Positions 56,754-64,000 of a stretch of DNA of 64,000 nucleotides are shown here, piece by piece. The notes beneath the pieces are model-generated. The model was not told the origin of the DNA. It did no database searches and saw only the letters and a program-made list of their open reading frames with translations. Numbering within the stretch: the stretch's first letter is position 1; each line of letters starts with the position of its first letter. A program made the translations under genes and the position numbers. This DNA comes from Sphingomonas sp. GM_Shp_1 (GTDB lineage: Bacteria > Pseudomonadota > Alphaproteobacteria > Sphingomonadales > Sphingomonadaceae), in the NCBI RefSeq assembly GCF_026540895.1, contig NZ_JALNUR010000003.1, forward strand, positions 1 through 64,000, read 5' to 3'.

Positions 56754-57994
56754 TCCGGGGCTGGTTCGCCATTCCGCTGTGGCAGCGGGTGGTCGGCGGA
56801 TTGCTGCTCGGCGTCGCGCTGGGACTGTTCCGGCCCGAGGCGGCCGGGGCGATCCGGCTGGTCGGTGAGATCTTCGTCCGGCTCATCAAGATGCTGGTGG
56901 TGCCGGTGGTGCTGGTCACCATTGCAGGCGGAATCGCGACCTTGGGCGATCCGCGACGGCTGGGGTCGATCGGCCTGCGCACCGTGGGGCTGTTCGCCGC
57001 GACCACGCTGGTCGCGGTGTCGATCGGCATGGCGATGGGACTGGGCTTGCGCCCCGGCGTGGCGATGCCGCTCGCGGGCGTGGTCCCTCATTCGCTCGGC
57101 CCCCCGGTGACGCCCGCCGACCAATTGCTGTCGATCGTGCCGACCAACATCGTCGAGGCGCTGGCGCGCGGCGACATGCTGGCGATCATCTTCGTCGCGG
57201 TGCTGCTCGGCACCGGCAGCGTGATGGCGGGTGAGGCGGGGCGGCCGGTCGTCGCACTGCTCCAGGGTCTGTCCTCGGTCCTGCTGCATATTGTGCGCGC
57301 CGTGATGGAGGTGACGCCGTTCGGGGTATGTGCGCTGATCGCCCAGGCGGTGGCGGTGAACGGCGCGGCGGTGTTCGTGCATGTCGGGTGGCTGGCGCTG
57401 GCGGTCGTGCTCGCGTCGCTGGTGCAGATGCTGGTGGTTCATGCCGCGCTGGTCGGGCTGATCGCGCGACTGCCGGTGGCGCGCTTCTTCCGGGGGATCG
57501 TCGATGCGCTGGTGGTCGCCTTTTCGACCGCCTCGTCCTCGGCGACGCTGCCGGTCGCGTTGCGGGTGGCGCAGGATAACCTGGGCGTGTCGCGCGGCGT
57601 CGCCTCGACCGTACTGCCGCTGGGCGCGTCGATCGGCAAGGACGGCACCGCCATGTATGTCGGACTGCTCGGCCAATTCGCGTTGCAGGCGCTGGGCATC
57701 GTGCCCGACGCGACCATGCTCGTCACCATGTTGCTGACCGGCGCGCTGGCCGCGTTCGGCACGGCGCCGGTCCCCTCCGCCTCGCTGTTCATGCTGGCGG
57801 CGATGCTGTCGGCGGTCGGTGTGGGCGCGGAGCAGACCGCGCTGGTCGTGGGGCTGGTCCTGCCGTTCGACCGATTGCTCGACATGACGCGCACCGTGCC
57901 CTCCGCCTCGGCCAATCTCGCGGTCGCCACGCTGGTCGCGCGAGGCGAGGGGGAGCTGGATACGGCGCGCTTTCGCGGGTCGGTGGTGGAATAG
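56744..57994 (+). CDS. DAACS-family amino/dicarboxylate carrier with altered cation site
   Basis: 416 residues from a TTG start inside the 3' end of dgcA. GltP/Glt-Ph fold: HP1 serine motif STASSSATLP (261-270) and the helix-8 motif DRLLDMTRT with Asp376, Asp380, Arg383 and Thr384, which in Glt-Ph bind the acidic amino acid. The sodium motif NMDGT reads GKDGT (298-302), and the positions of Asn401 and Asp405 of Glt-Ph are Ser387 and Asn391. Uptake of D- or L-Glu or related acids is likely. The lost Na+ ligands and inserted Lys299 predict proton coupling or cation independence. Confidence 0.85.
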   Translation: MRLIRGWFAIPLWQRVVGGLLLGVALGLFRPEAAGAIRLVGEIFVRLIKMLVVPVVLVTIAGGIATLGDPRRLGSIGLRTVGLFAATTLVAVSIGMAMGLGLRPGVAMPLAGVVPHSLGPPVTPADQLLSIVPTNIVEALARGDMLAIIFVAVLLGTGSVMAGEAGRPVVALLQGLSSVLLHIVRAVMEVTPFGVCALIAQAVAVNGAAVFVHVGWLALAVVLASLVQMLVVHAALVGLIARLPVARFFRGIVDALVVAFSTASSSATLPVALRVAQDNLGVSRGVASTVLPLGASIGKDGTAMYVGLLGQFALQALGIVPDATMLVTMLLTGALAAFGTAPVPSASLFMLAAMLSAVGVGAEQTALVVGLVLPFDRLLDMTRTVPSASANLAVATLVARGEGELDTARFRGSVVE

Positions 57995-58018
57995 GGGCGG
58001 GGGCGCTAGGCTGCATCG

Positions 58019-58903
58019 ATGAACCTTCGCCATATCGAGATTTTTCACGCGGTGTACGTCAACGGCTCGGTCTCCGCCGCCGCCCGCGCCCTCAACGTGT
58101 CGCAACCCTCGGTGTCCAAGACGCTCCGCCATGCCGAGAGCCTGCTGGGGTTCGAGTTGTTCCAGCGCTCGAACGGGCGACTGCTGCCGACCGAGGATGC
58201 CCATGCGCTGTTCGCCGATGTGGCCAATATCCAGGAGCGGGTGCGCGCGTTGCGCGAGGCGGGACGCAACCTGCGCATGGGTGCGGGGACGACGCTGCGC
58301 ATCTCGGCCCTGCCCAGTCTGGGCCTGGGGGTGCTGCCGGACGCGGTGTCGCGGTTCCTGGCCCGGCGGCCGGATGTCCGCTTCGACTTGCAGACGGTGC
58401 ATCACGACGATCTGCTGCGCAAACTCTACGAACGCGAAAGCGACATCGCCATCGCCAGCGAGCCGCCGCGCGGCGTGGCGCTTACCCATGACTGGCTGGG
58501 CGAGGGCGAGATGGTCGTCCTCTACCGCGAACGCGACATGCCCGACGCGCCACCCCGGCTGGAATTGTCGCAACTGGTCGGGCGGCCGCTGATATCGCTC
58601 AAGGGCAGCGGCCCGATCGGCAAGCTGCTGTCCGAGGAGATCGACCGGCACGATCTGGTGCTGGACGAGATCGTGGTGGCGCGGACCTTCTACATCGCCG
58701 CCGCCCTGGTCCGTGCAGGGGTGGGGCTGGCGATCGTCGACAATTTCACCGCTGCGGCGTCGATGACGCCGGGGCTGGCGATGCGGCCGCTTCGCCCGTC
58801 AATCACCTTCGACGTCCATGCCATCCACCTGCTCGATCGCCCGCCCTCGAAACTGGCGGCCGAGTTCCTGGCCCTGTTAAGCGAAGAGATCGAGCGCCGA
58901 TGA
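58019..58903 (+). CDS. LysR-family regulator of the D-amino-acid genes
   Basis: 294 residues, standard LysR length. N-terminal winged helix-turn-helix MNLRHIEIFHAVYVNGSVSA, then LNVSQPSVSKTLRHAE; effector domain from about residue 90 (LRISALPSLGLGVLP, VRAGVGLAIVDNFTA). It follows the carrier gene by 24 bp and overlaps the DacB gene by 4 bp. A LysR regulator is a typical companion of dgcN/dgcA, so it probably responds to D-Glu or N-acetyl-Glu and activates the dgc promoter at 54699. Confidence 0.86.
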   Translation: MNLRHIEIFHAVYVNGSVSAAARALNVSQPSVSKTLRHAESLLGFELFQRSNGRLLPTEDAHALFADVANIQERVRALREAGRNLRMGAGTTLRISALPSLGLGVLPDAVSRFLARRPDVRFDLQTVHHDDLLRKLYERESDIAIASEPPRGVALTHDWLGEGEMVVLYRERDMPDAPPRLELSQLVGRPLISLKGSGPIGKLLSEEIDRHDLVLDEIVVARTFYIAAALVRAGVGLAIVDNFTAAASMTPGLAMRPLRPSITFDVHAIHLLDRPPSKLAAEFLALLSEEIERR

Positions 58904-60324
58904 TGGGAGGTCTGTTATTGCCGCTGTTGCTGGCGAGTGCGCCGGTCGAGGCGCCGCTGCCGCCCGCAGTGACGGAGGCGCTGGCGAAGGCGCCGCCGGG
59001 CACGCGTATAGGGCTGGTGGTGGTCGATCCCGAGGGGCAGGAGATCGTTGCGCTGCGCCCGGACGAACGCTTCGTGCCCGCGTCCAACACCAAGCTGTTC
59101 ACCACCGCCGCCGCCTTCGCGACGCTGAACGTGGCGACGCCTGATGCGCCGGGCGGGGCGACGGTTCGGCTGGAGGGGCAGGGAACCCCGACGGTGATCC
59201 TCGCGGGGCATGGCGATGCCCGCCTGTCCTCCGCGCCCGATTGCCGTGTCGATTGCCTGGCGGAGTTGGCGACAGCCGTCGCGCGCCGCACGCGGGCCGT
59301 GGGCGATGTGGTCGGCGACGACACTGCATTCCCCGACGAACGCTGGCCGCAGGGGATGAGCTGGAACAATATGAGCGGCGCCTATGGCACCGGCATCTCG
59401 GCGCTGACGCTGGACGACAATGTCGTGACGCTGACCGTGACACCCACCGCGTCCGGCGCGCCGCCACGGGTCGTCGGCGATGGCTATTACCGGATCGACA
59501 ATGCCGCGACGACGGGCGCGGCGGGCGGGGCGCGGACGCTCTCGATCGAGCGCATGCCGGGCAGCGACCTTGTGCGCATGACCGGCAGTCTCGCCCTCGG
59601 GACGGCGCCAGTCGTCCTGAGATTGGCGGTCGATGATCCGGCGCACCGGGCGGCTTGGCGGTTCGCGCAACTGCTGCGAGCGGCGGGCGTGACGGTGTCG
59701 GGGCGGATCACCGTGCGGCACCGACCGTTGACGGATGCGGACGATCCCGTACGACGCGGAGGCGGCCCCGTTGCGGCCGTTGCGCCCGTGCCGGTGCTGG
59801 CCGGCCTGACGCCACTGCCACTGGCCGAGGATCTGCGCGAGACCAACAAGACGAGCCAGAATCTCCACGCCGAACTTCTGCTGCGGCGACTGGGGCCGAG
59901 CGGGTCGGTCGCCGATGGGCATGCGGTCGTCGACGCGGTGCTGGCCCGTGCTGGCGTTGCCCGCACGACCTATGACTTTGCCGATGGCGCGGGCATGTCC
60001 AACTATAATCGGGTCACCCCGCGCGCGACGGTGGCGTTGCTGCGCTGGGCGGAGACCCAGCCCTGGGGGGCGGCATGGCGGGCGACCTTTCCCGTTGCCG
60101 CCACCGACGGCACGCTGGCGCGGCGGTTCGTCGGCACCCCGCTGGCTGGGCGACTGATGGCGAAGACCGGCACGCTCAACGCGGCCAATGCGCTGGCCGG
60201 GACGATAATCGCGGCGAGCGGGCGGACGCTGACCTTCGCCGCCTATGCCAACGACATGGCCGACGACGCGAGCGCGACCGCTGCAATCGACGCGGCGCTG
60301 GTGGCGATCGCCGCCGCGAACTGA
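58900..60324 (+). CDS. dacB: D-alanyl-D-alanine carboxypeptidase/endopeptidase, PBP4 (DacB) family
   Basis: 474 residues; signal peptide 1 to about 18. Class C low-molecular-weight PBP with all three active-site motifs: SxxK as SNTK (Ser62-Lys65), SxN as SNYN (GMSNYNRVTP) and KTG (LMAKTGTLNA), plus the large inserted domain between motifs 1 and 2 (about 90-250). Acts in the periplasm on peptidoglycan cross-links and terminal D-Ala. Its translational coupling to the LysR gene of a D-amino-acid operon is unusual and ties the cluster to cell-wall turnover. Confidence 0.92.
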   Translation: MMGGLLLPLLLASAPVEAPLPPAVTEALAKAPPGTRIGLVVVDPEGQEIVALRPDERFVPASNTKLFTTAAAFATLNVATPDAPGGATVRLEGQGTPTVILAGHGDARLSSAPDCRVDCLAELATAVARRTRAVGDVVGDDTAFPDERWPQGMSWNNMSGAYGTGISALTLDDNVVTLTVTPTASGAPPRVVGDGYYRIDNAATTGAAGGARTLSIERMPGSDLVRMTGSLALGTAPVVLRLAVDDPAHRAAWRFAQLLRAAGVTVSGRITVRHRPLTDADDPVRRGGGPVAAVAPVPVLAGLTPLPLAEDLRETNKTSQNLHAELLLRRLGPSGSVADGHAVVDAVLARAGVARTTYDFADGAGMSNYNRVTPRATVALLRWAETQPWGAAWRATFPVAATDGTLARRFVGTPLAGRLMAKTGTLNAANALAGTIIAASGRTLTFAAYANDMADDASATAAIDAALVAIAAAN

Positions 60325-60335
60325 GCGGCGGTCGG

Positions 60336-60479
60336 TCAGCCCCGCAACAGCGCGAGCGCGTTGGACGCGAGCAGGGCCGGGGCGGGCGGCGGCGCGGGTA
60401 ACGCCTTCACTAGCGGTGCGGCGACCGGCCCGAGCGCGGCGAGCCCGGTGGCGGCGAGGAAGCGTCGACGCGCGATCAT
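60336..60479 (-). CDS. 47-residue Tat-signal-only small protein or gene remnant
   Basis: The minus-strand frame starts MIARRRFLAATGLAALG, a strong twin-arginine signal, continues with a Pro/Ala-rich stretch (LPAPPPAPALLASNAL) and stops after 47 residues. The ATG overlaps the stop of the BadF-type kinase gene (ATGA), so it is translationally coupled. It runs into the convergent dacB 3' end, leaving no room for a mature domain. Either a remnant of a deleted exported enzyme or a true small periplasmic/membrane peptide. The reading frame is clear; the function is not. Confidence 0.55.
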   Translation of the reverse strand: MIARRRFLAATGLAALGPVAAPLVKALPAPPPAPALLASNALALLRG

Positions 60480-61360
60480 GGCAAAGTCTCCATTGTCCGG
60501 GCGGGCAGGCCCGCCAGATAAAGCGCCCCGCTCAACGCATCGCCCAGCGGTTCGCTGAGCCGGGCGACGGTCCGTGCGCGCAACCAGGGGCGCATCTTCG
60601 CCGACAGGCCGCCGAGGAGCGCGCAGCGCGGGGCGCCGCGTTCGTAGATCGTCTCGATGAACCGTTCGATATGGCCTGCGGCATCCTCGACGATCGAGCG
60701 GGCGATCGCATCGTCCGCTTCGGCATAGTCCATCACCAGCGGTGCGAAGCTGCCATAGTCGCGCGGGGTCGCCTGATCCATCCAGGCGATGGCGCGGGCC
60801 GTATCATGGCCGAACCGCTCGGTGACGGCGGTGCTGAGCGGCGTCGCGCGCGTCCGCCCGTCCAGCGCCCGTAGCGCATGGCGCATCGCGCTGAGGCCCA
60901 AGGCCGCGCCGCTGCCCTCGTCCGAAATGGGAAAGCCATAGCCGCCGATCCGGAAGCTCTGCCCGCCCACGCGCACCTGTGCGATGCTGCCGGTGCCGAT
61001 GATCAATATCGCCCCGTCGCCGCCGCCATGGGCCCCCAGATTGGCGATGACGGCATCGGTGTCGAACACCGTCGATGCGAAGGGAAAGGCGAAGCCCTCC
61101 AGCGCCGCCCGCACACCCGGCCGCGAGATGCCCGCAATGCCCATGGCGGCCCGGACGATCGCGACCTGCGCCGCGTCCAGCCCCGCCGCGCGGACCGCGT
61201 CCTGGGTCACCTGGCGCAGCGTCGCATAGAGCGCGTCCAGCCCCAGTCCGGCATTGGCCGGGCCCGCTTGGGCGGTGCCCAGCACCCGGCCGGTGCCGTC
61301 GACCAGGCGGCAACGGCAATTGCTGCCGCCCGCATCCACGCCGAGAAAGAACTGCGTCAT
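60476..61360 (-). CDS. BadF/GspK-type amino-sugar kinase (GlcNAc or MurNAc/glucosamine kinase)
   Basis: 294 residues. ASKHA ATPase fold: phosphate-1 motif FFLGVDAGGSNCRCRL at the N-terminus, AAMGIAGISRPG, the adenosine-side motifs ILIIGTGSIAQV and GYGFPISDEGSGAALG, and a late CALLGGLSAKM. The family phosphorylates N-acetylglucosamine, glucosamine or MurNAc. It lies 15 bp downstream of the GH84 beta-N-acetylglucosaminidase, whose product GlcNAc is the likely substrate. Cytoplasmic. Confidence 0.85.
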   Translation of the reverse strand: MTQFFLGVDAGGSNCRCRLVDGTGRVLGTAQAGPANAGLGLDALYATLRQVTQDAVRAAGLDAAQVAIVRAAMGIAGISRPGVRAALEGFAFPFASTVFDTDAVIANLGAHGGGDGAILIIGTGSIAQVRVGGQSFRIGGYGFPISDEGSGAALGLSAMRHALRALDGRTRATPLSTAVTERFGHDTARAIAWMDQATPRDYGSFAPLVMDYAEADDAIARSIVEDAAGHIERFIETIYERGAPRCALLGGLSAKMRPWLRARTVARLSEPLGDALSGALYLAGLPARTMETLP

Positions 61361-61375
61361 GTCCGATCCTTGCCT

Positions 61376-62440
61376 CTACTGCGTCTGCACTTCTTCCAGC
61401 GTCGTGCGAAAGCGACCGTCCAGCCAGTCGGTGATCTCACGTGCCGCCGGATGATCGATCGCCCCATAGCGCTCGCGCAGCTCGGCAAAACGCGGCCCGA
61501 GATTGTCGAGGCCGGTATCCTGAAGCGGCAGGATGTCGCGGTGCAATATACTTGCGAAATCGGCGCCCAGCACCTTGGTCGCCGCCGCCAGAAAAGCCTG
61601 GCCATAGGCGTAGCGTTCGCCCTCCCGGTAGCTGGCGGCGAGCGTCAGCGCGGGGATGCAGGACAGGAGCGGTTGCGAGGCGGGGTTGATCGCATGACCG
61701 CTGACATGATGACGGATCGCGGCCGGGCGGCCGGTAAAGGCGCGCAGGTGGAGATATTGCGACATGCGCACGCCGTCATTGACCGGATAATTGTCCCACA
61801 GGCACACCTTGCGCCCGAGTTCGTGCTGTACCCGTTCCAGATGCGCGACCCCGATCTCCCGCGAGACCACTTCCTCGCCCGTCCAATAGACGCGCACCTT
61901 ACGATCGAGATAGCGGCCCAGTTGATGCAGATAGTCCGGCGGCCGCTTGCCCCAGGCGCGTTCCAGGATCGGATCGTCCGAATAGAAGCTCGGGCAGAAG
62001 AAGATTTGGGTCGCGCGGCTGTTGTTCGCGCAGAAGTCGACCAGTTCGGCCTGACTCCGCGCCAGATCGGGCAGGTCGGCGGGAAGGTCGTCGAACAGGA
62101 TGGCGAGGTCGTCGATGCCCAACGCGTCGAGCTGCCGCAGCTTCCGCGTCAGCGCCGCACGGGATTCCTCGTTGAAAGGGTGCGTGCTGCCCGCCGGGGT
62201 CAGCGCCACGCCGAAGCGCACGCCCAGTCTCCTGCACTCGGCGGCGAAGGCGGCCAGCGGGGCGAACTGTTCCGGCGCATGCGGCTCGCGCCAGCGGCGG
62301 CGCAGGAACGGGTCGGCCTTGGGCCCGTAATGATAGAAACGATAGCCCGCGCCCGCCAGCGTGCGGAGCACCGTGGTACGGTCCGCCCAACTCCACGGCT
62401 TGCCGAAAAAGCCTTCGATCACGCCCAGGTTCAGCGCCAT
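61376..62440 (-). CDS. GH84-like beta-N-acetylglucosaminidase
   Basis: 354 residues from MALNLGVIEG. The N-terminal GVIEGFFGKPWSWADR and YHYGPKADPFLRRRWREP are hallmarks of GH84 (O-GlcNAcase/hyaluronidase-like) enzymes; the catalytic Asp pair for substrate-assisted hydrolysis is LFDDL (Asp117-Asp118). It is a bare catalytic domain without a signal peptide, so it should act on GlcNAc-containing saccharides or muropeptides inside the cell. Overlaps the serine hydrolase gene upstream by 10 bp and is followed by an amino-sugar kinase gene, a cleave-then-phosphorylate pair. Confidence 0.87.
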   Translation of the reverse strand: MALNLGVIEGFFGKPWSWADRTTVLRTLAGAGYRFYHYGPKADPFLRRRWREPHAPEQFAPLAAFAAECRRLGVRFGVALTPAGSTHPFNEESRAALTRKLRQLDALGIDDLAILFDDLPADLPDLARSQAELVDFCANNSRATQIFFCPSFYSDDPILERAWGKRPPDYLHQLGRYLDRKVRVYWTGEEVVSREIGVAHLERVQHELGRKVCLWDNYPVNDGVRMSQYLHLRAFTGRPAAIRHHVSGHAINPASQPLLSCIPALTLAASYREGERYAYGQAFLAAATKVLGADFASILHRDILPLQDTGLDNLGPRFAELRERYGAIDHPAAREITDWLDGRFRTTLEEVQTQ

Positions 62441-63756
62441 GTCTTCTCCTTGTTGCGATTGTCGAGCACCGTCGCCACCGCCTCCCGCAGCACCGTCTCG
62501 CGCAGGGTGTCGAGCGCGGGGTAGGGCTCGCCGTCCGGCCGATGGACCCGGTTGGTGAGCAGCACGACGGTCATGTCTAGTTGTGGGGAAAAGGCGAACC
62601 AGGTGCCGGTAAAGCCCGAATGGCCGTAAAAGGTTGCGGCAATCCCGGCGAGCTGCGTCTTGTGGAAGCCCAGCGCCTGATCGGCGTCGAACGGCGTCTG
62701 CTCGAACGCGGCGACCGTCGGCGCGGGTGCGAGCCGCCAACGGCCATAGCAGCCCCCGTTCAACAGCGCCTGCGCATAGCGGGCAAGATCGGTCGCGGTC
62801 GAGAACAGCCCGGCATGCCCCGCCACACCGCGCCAGCCGAGTGCCGCATTGGCATCGTTCGCCTCGCCGACCAGCACATGGTTTCGATATCCGACAAAGG
62901 GCCGGGAAGGAGGGAAGGACGCGGCGGGATAGGGTTTGCCGGTCTCCGCCATGCGCCGCTGATACGCGTCACCCTGCGATGTCGCGGCGGCACGTCGGCG
63001 CAAGGTCGATGACGGGAGGAAGCCGGTATCGGTCATGCCGAGCGGGCGATAGAGTTTCTCGCCGACATAGCGGTCCAGCTTCATGCCCGCGACCCGTTCG
63101 ACGACCGCCCCCAGCAGCATGAAGCCAAGGTCCGAATAGGCGAAGCGCGAGCCCACCGGATAGCGGAGCGGCAAGGCCGCCAGATAGGGCAGTGTCTCGC
63201 CCGAGGCGTCGCGGTGGAGCCAGGTCGGCTGCCATTCCCAAAGGCCCGCACGATGGGTCAGCAACTGACGGATCGTGATGTCCGCCTTGTCGGTCCCTCG
63301 GAACGCGGGCAGCAGCGCGCCCAGCCGGTCGTCGAGGGACAGGCGGCCGGTGCCCACGAGATGCAGGATCGCTGCGGTCGTGGCCTCGATCTTGGTCACG
63401 GAGGCCATGTCGAAGAGGGTATCGACGGTCATCGCTCGCGGCGTGGCGAGCGTGTGCAGCGTGCCGTCCGGAGCCGTGGTCAGCGTCTGGGCATGGCCGA
63501 AGGCCGCGCGATGGACGATGCGCCCGCGATCGGTCACGAGCAGCACCGCGCCGGGATAGAGCGTGCCGACGCCGCCGCGTACCGCCGCGTCGATCCGGGC
63601 GAAGCGCGTGTCGTCGGCGCGTGAGAGCGGGGCGCTCAGGACCGGGCAGGCGGCTGGTGCTGCGAACGCGGGCTCGGCCCAGACGGCGAGCCAAGCGAGA
63701 AGCGGGACGATGCGGGCGCGGCGGGTTCGCGCGGCTCGAAACTTCATGCGCTCCAT
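62431..63756 (-). CDS. exported serine hydrolase, class C beta-lactamase fold
   Basis: 441 residues from MERMKF; MKF at 63747 is an alternative start. Sec-type signal peptide ending AFA-AP, active-site SxxK as ASVTK (Ser119, Lys122), Tyr motif YSDLGF and third motif HSGFTGTW. Second member of this fold in the window and part of the same operon as GH84 and the kinase. Members of the group include the anhydro-muropeptide-linked AmpH/esterase EstB type enzymes. DD- or D-aminopeptidase activity on muropeptides would fit; beta-lactam resistance is not implied. Confidence 0.85.
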   Translation of the reverse strand: MERMKFRAARTRRARIVPLLAWLAVWAEPAFAAPAACPVLSAPLSRADDTRFARIDAAVRGGVGTLYPGAVLLVTDRGRIVHRAAFGHAQTLTTAPDGTLHTLATPRAMTVDTLFDMASVTKIEATTAAILHLVGTGRLSLDDRLGALLPAFRGTDKADITIRQLLTHRAGLWEWQPTWLHRDASGETLPYLAALPLRYPVGSRFAYSDLGFMLLGAVVERVAGMKLDRYVGEKLYRPLGMTDTGFLPSSTLRRRAAATSQGDAYQRRMAETGKPYPAASFPPSRPFVGYRNHVLVGEANDANAALGWRGVAGHAGLFSTATDLARYAQALLNGGCYGRWRLAPAPTVAAFEQTPFDADQALGFHKTQLAGIAATFYGHSGFTGTWFAFSPQLDMTVVLLTNRVHRPDGEPYPALDTLRETVLREAVATVLDNRNKEKTWR

Positions 63757-63847
63757 CGCTTCGCCATAGCATGCCGACGGACGGCCACCCATTCCACCAT
63801 GGCGGACGACCATAAATGCTGGCCATGGCCCCGGGCGCGACGGGCTC

Positions 63848-64000
63848 TCAAGCCGGACCGTCCGATGCGTCGCTCCAGTGGCGCGCACGGGGCGTCTGGC
63901 CGATGCCGGGATTGAGCTGGTTTCGCGGATCGATCCGGCGGTAGAATTCGGCCAGCGCGGGCGGTGCCACATAGAGATGGCCGACGTTATGCTCGGCCGG
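63848..64000 (-). CDS. dld: respiratory quinone-dependent D-lactate dehydrogenase, C-terminal end
   Basis: Partial gene cut by the right window edge; the last 50 residues plus stop are present. PAEHNVGHLYVAPPALAEFY followed by RRIDPRNQLNPGIGQTPR matches the C-terminus of the FAD-linked membrane enzyme Dld of E. coli almost position by position. Oxidises D-lactate to pyruvate with electrons to quinone. It lies 91 bp upstream of the serine hydrolase gene on the same strand. D-lactate is the ether group of MurNAc, which fits the cell-wall theme of the cluster. Confidence 0.85.
   Translation of the reverse strand, partial: PAEHNVGHLYVAPPALAEFYRRIDPRNQLNPGIGQTPRARHWSDASDGPA

Overview
The window reads as chromosomal DNA of a GC-rich alphaproteobacterium, most likely a sphingomonad (Sphingomonas or a close relative). 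This is an inference from four large TonB-dependent receptors (TBDRs), FecI/FecR-type signalling, Tat-exported enzymes, catabolic operons with start/stop overlaps, and a fructose PTS paired with fructose-bisphosphatase. No rRNA, tRNA, CRISPR array, insertion sequence or phage gene was seen.

Layout. (1) 1-5.8 kb: the 3' part of a protocatechuate/beta-ketoadipate operon, pcaI(partial)-J-H-G-B-L-F. (2) 5.9-13.9 kb: a shikimate/quinate module. On the minus strand lie a TetR regulator and a QuiC-type 3-dehydroshikimate dehydratase. On the plus strand lie an NAD-type quinate/shikimate dehydrogenase, an MFS carrier and a TBDR. Its product, protocatechuate, is the substrate of module 1. (3) 14-22.9 kb: fructose use. 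fruR and fbp (minus) are divergent from fruB-fruK-fruA and an OprB-like porin (plus), with two near-identical palindromic operators between them. (4) 23.3-29.8 kb: fecI-fecR without an adjacent receptor, a Tat-signal-bearing HisC-like aminotransferase and a TBDR. (5) 30-33.9 kb: bacterial NHEJ, ku and ligD, with a divergent coiled-coil protein. (6) 34.2-43.9 kb: an operon in the order M16 protease - STN-type TBDR - SbmA/YddA-type ABC transporter - thioredoxin - unknown protein, divergent from a MocR-like regulator. The first three genes match E. coli pqqL-yddB-yddA and the Pectobacterium Fus (ferredoxin uptake) system. (7) 44-64 kb: a large group centred on D-amino acids and peptidoglycan. It holds a TBDR, two penicillin-acylase-family Ntn hydrolases, two beta-lactamase-fold serine hydrolases, an N-acyl-D-amino-acid deacylase, DgcN/DgcA (D-glutamate conversion), a DAACS carrier with altered cation-site residues, a LysR regulator, a DacB carboxypeptidase, a GH84 beta-N-acetylglucosaminidase, a BadF-type amino-sugar kinase and the 3' end of respiratory D-lactate dehydrogenase.

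How it fits together. Modules 1 and 2 form a route from extracellular shikimate (possibly quinate) to succinyl-CoA and acetyl-CoA. In module 3 fructose enters as fructose-1-phosphate, becomes fructose-1,6-bisphosphate through FruK, and can be returned to fructose-6-phosphate by FBPase, which suits an Entner-Doudoroff organism. Module 6 looks like a peptide/protein scavenging system. Module 7 looks like salvage of D-Glu, acylated D-amino acids, GlcNAc and D-lactate, all of which can come from cell walls. The strongest candidates for undescribed biology are modules 6 and 7, the MocR-like regulator lacking its PLP lysine, the DAACS carrier with a lysine in its sodium motif, and a 47-residue protein that is little more than a Tat signal.
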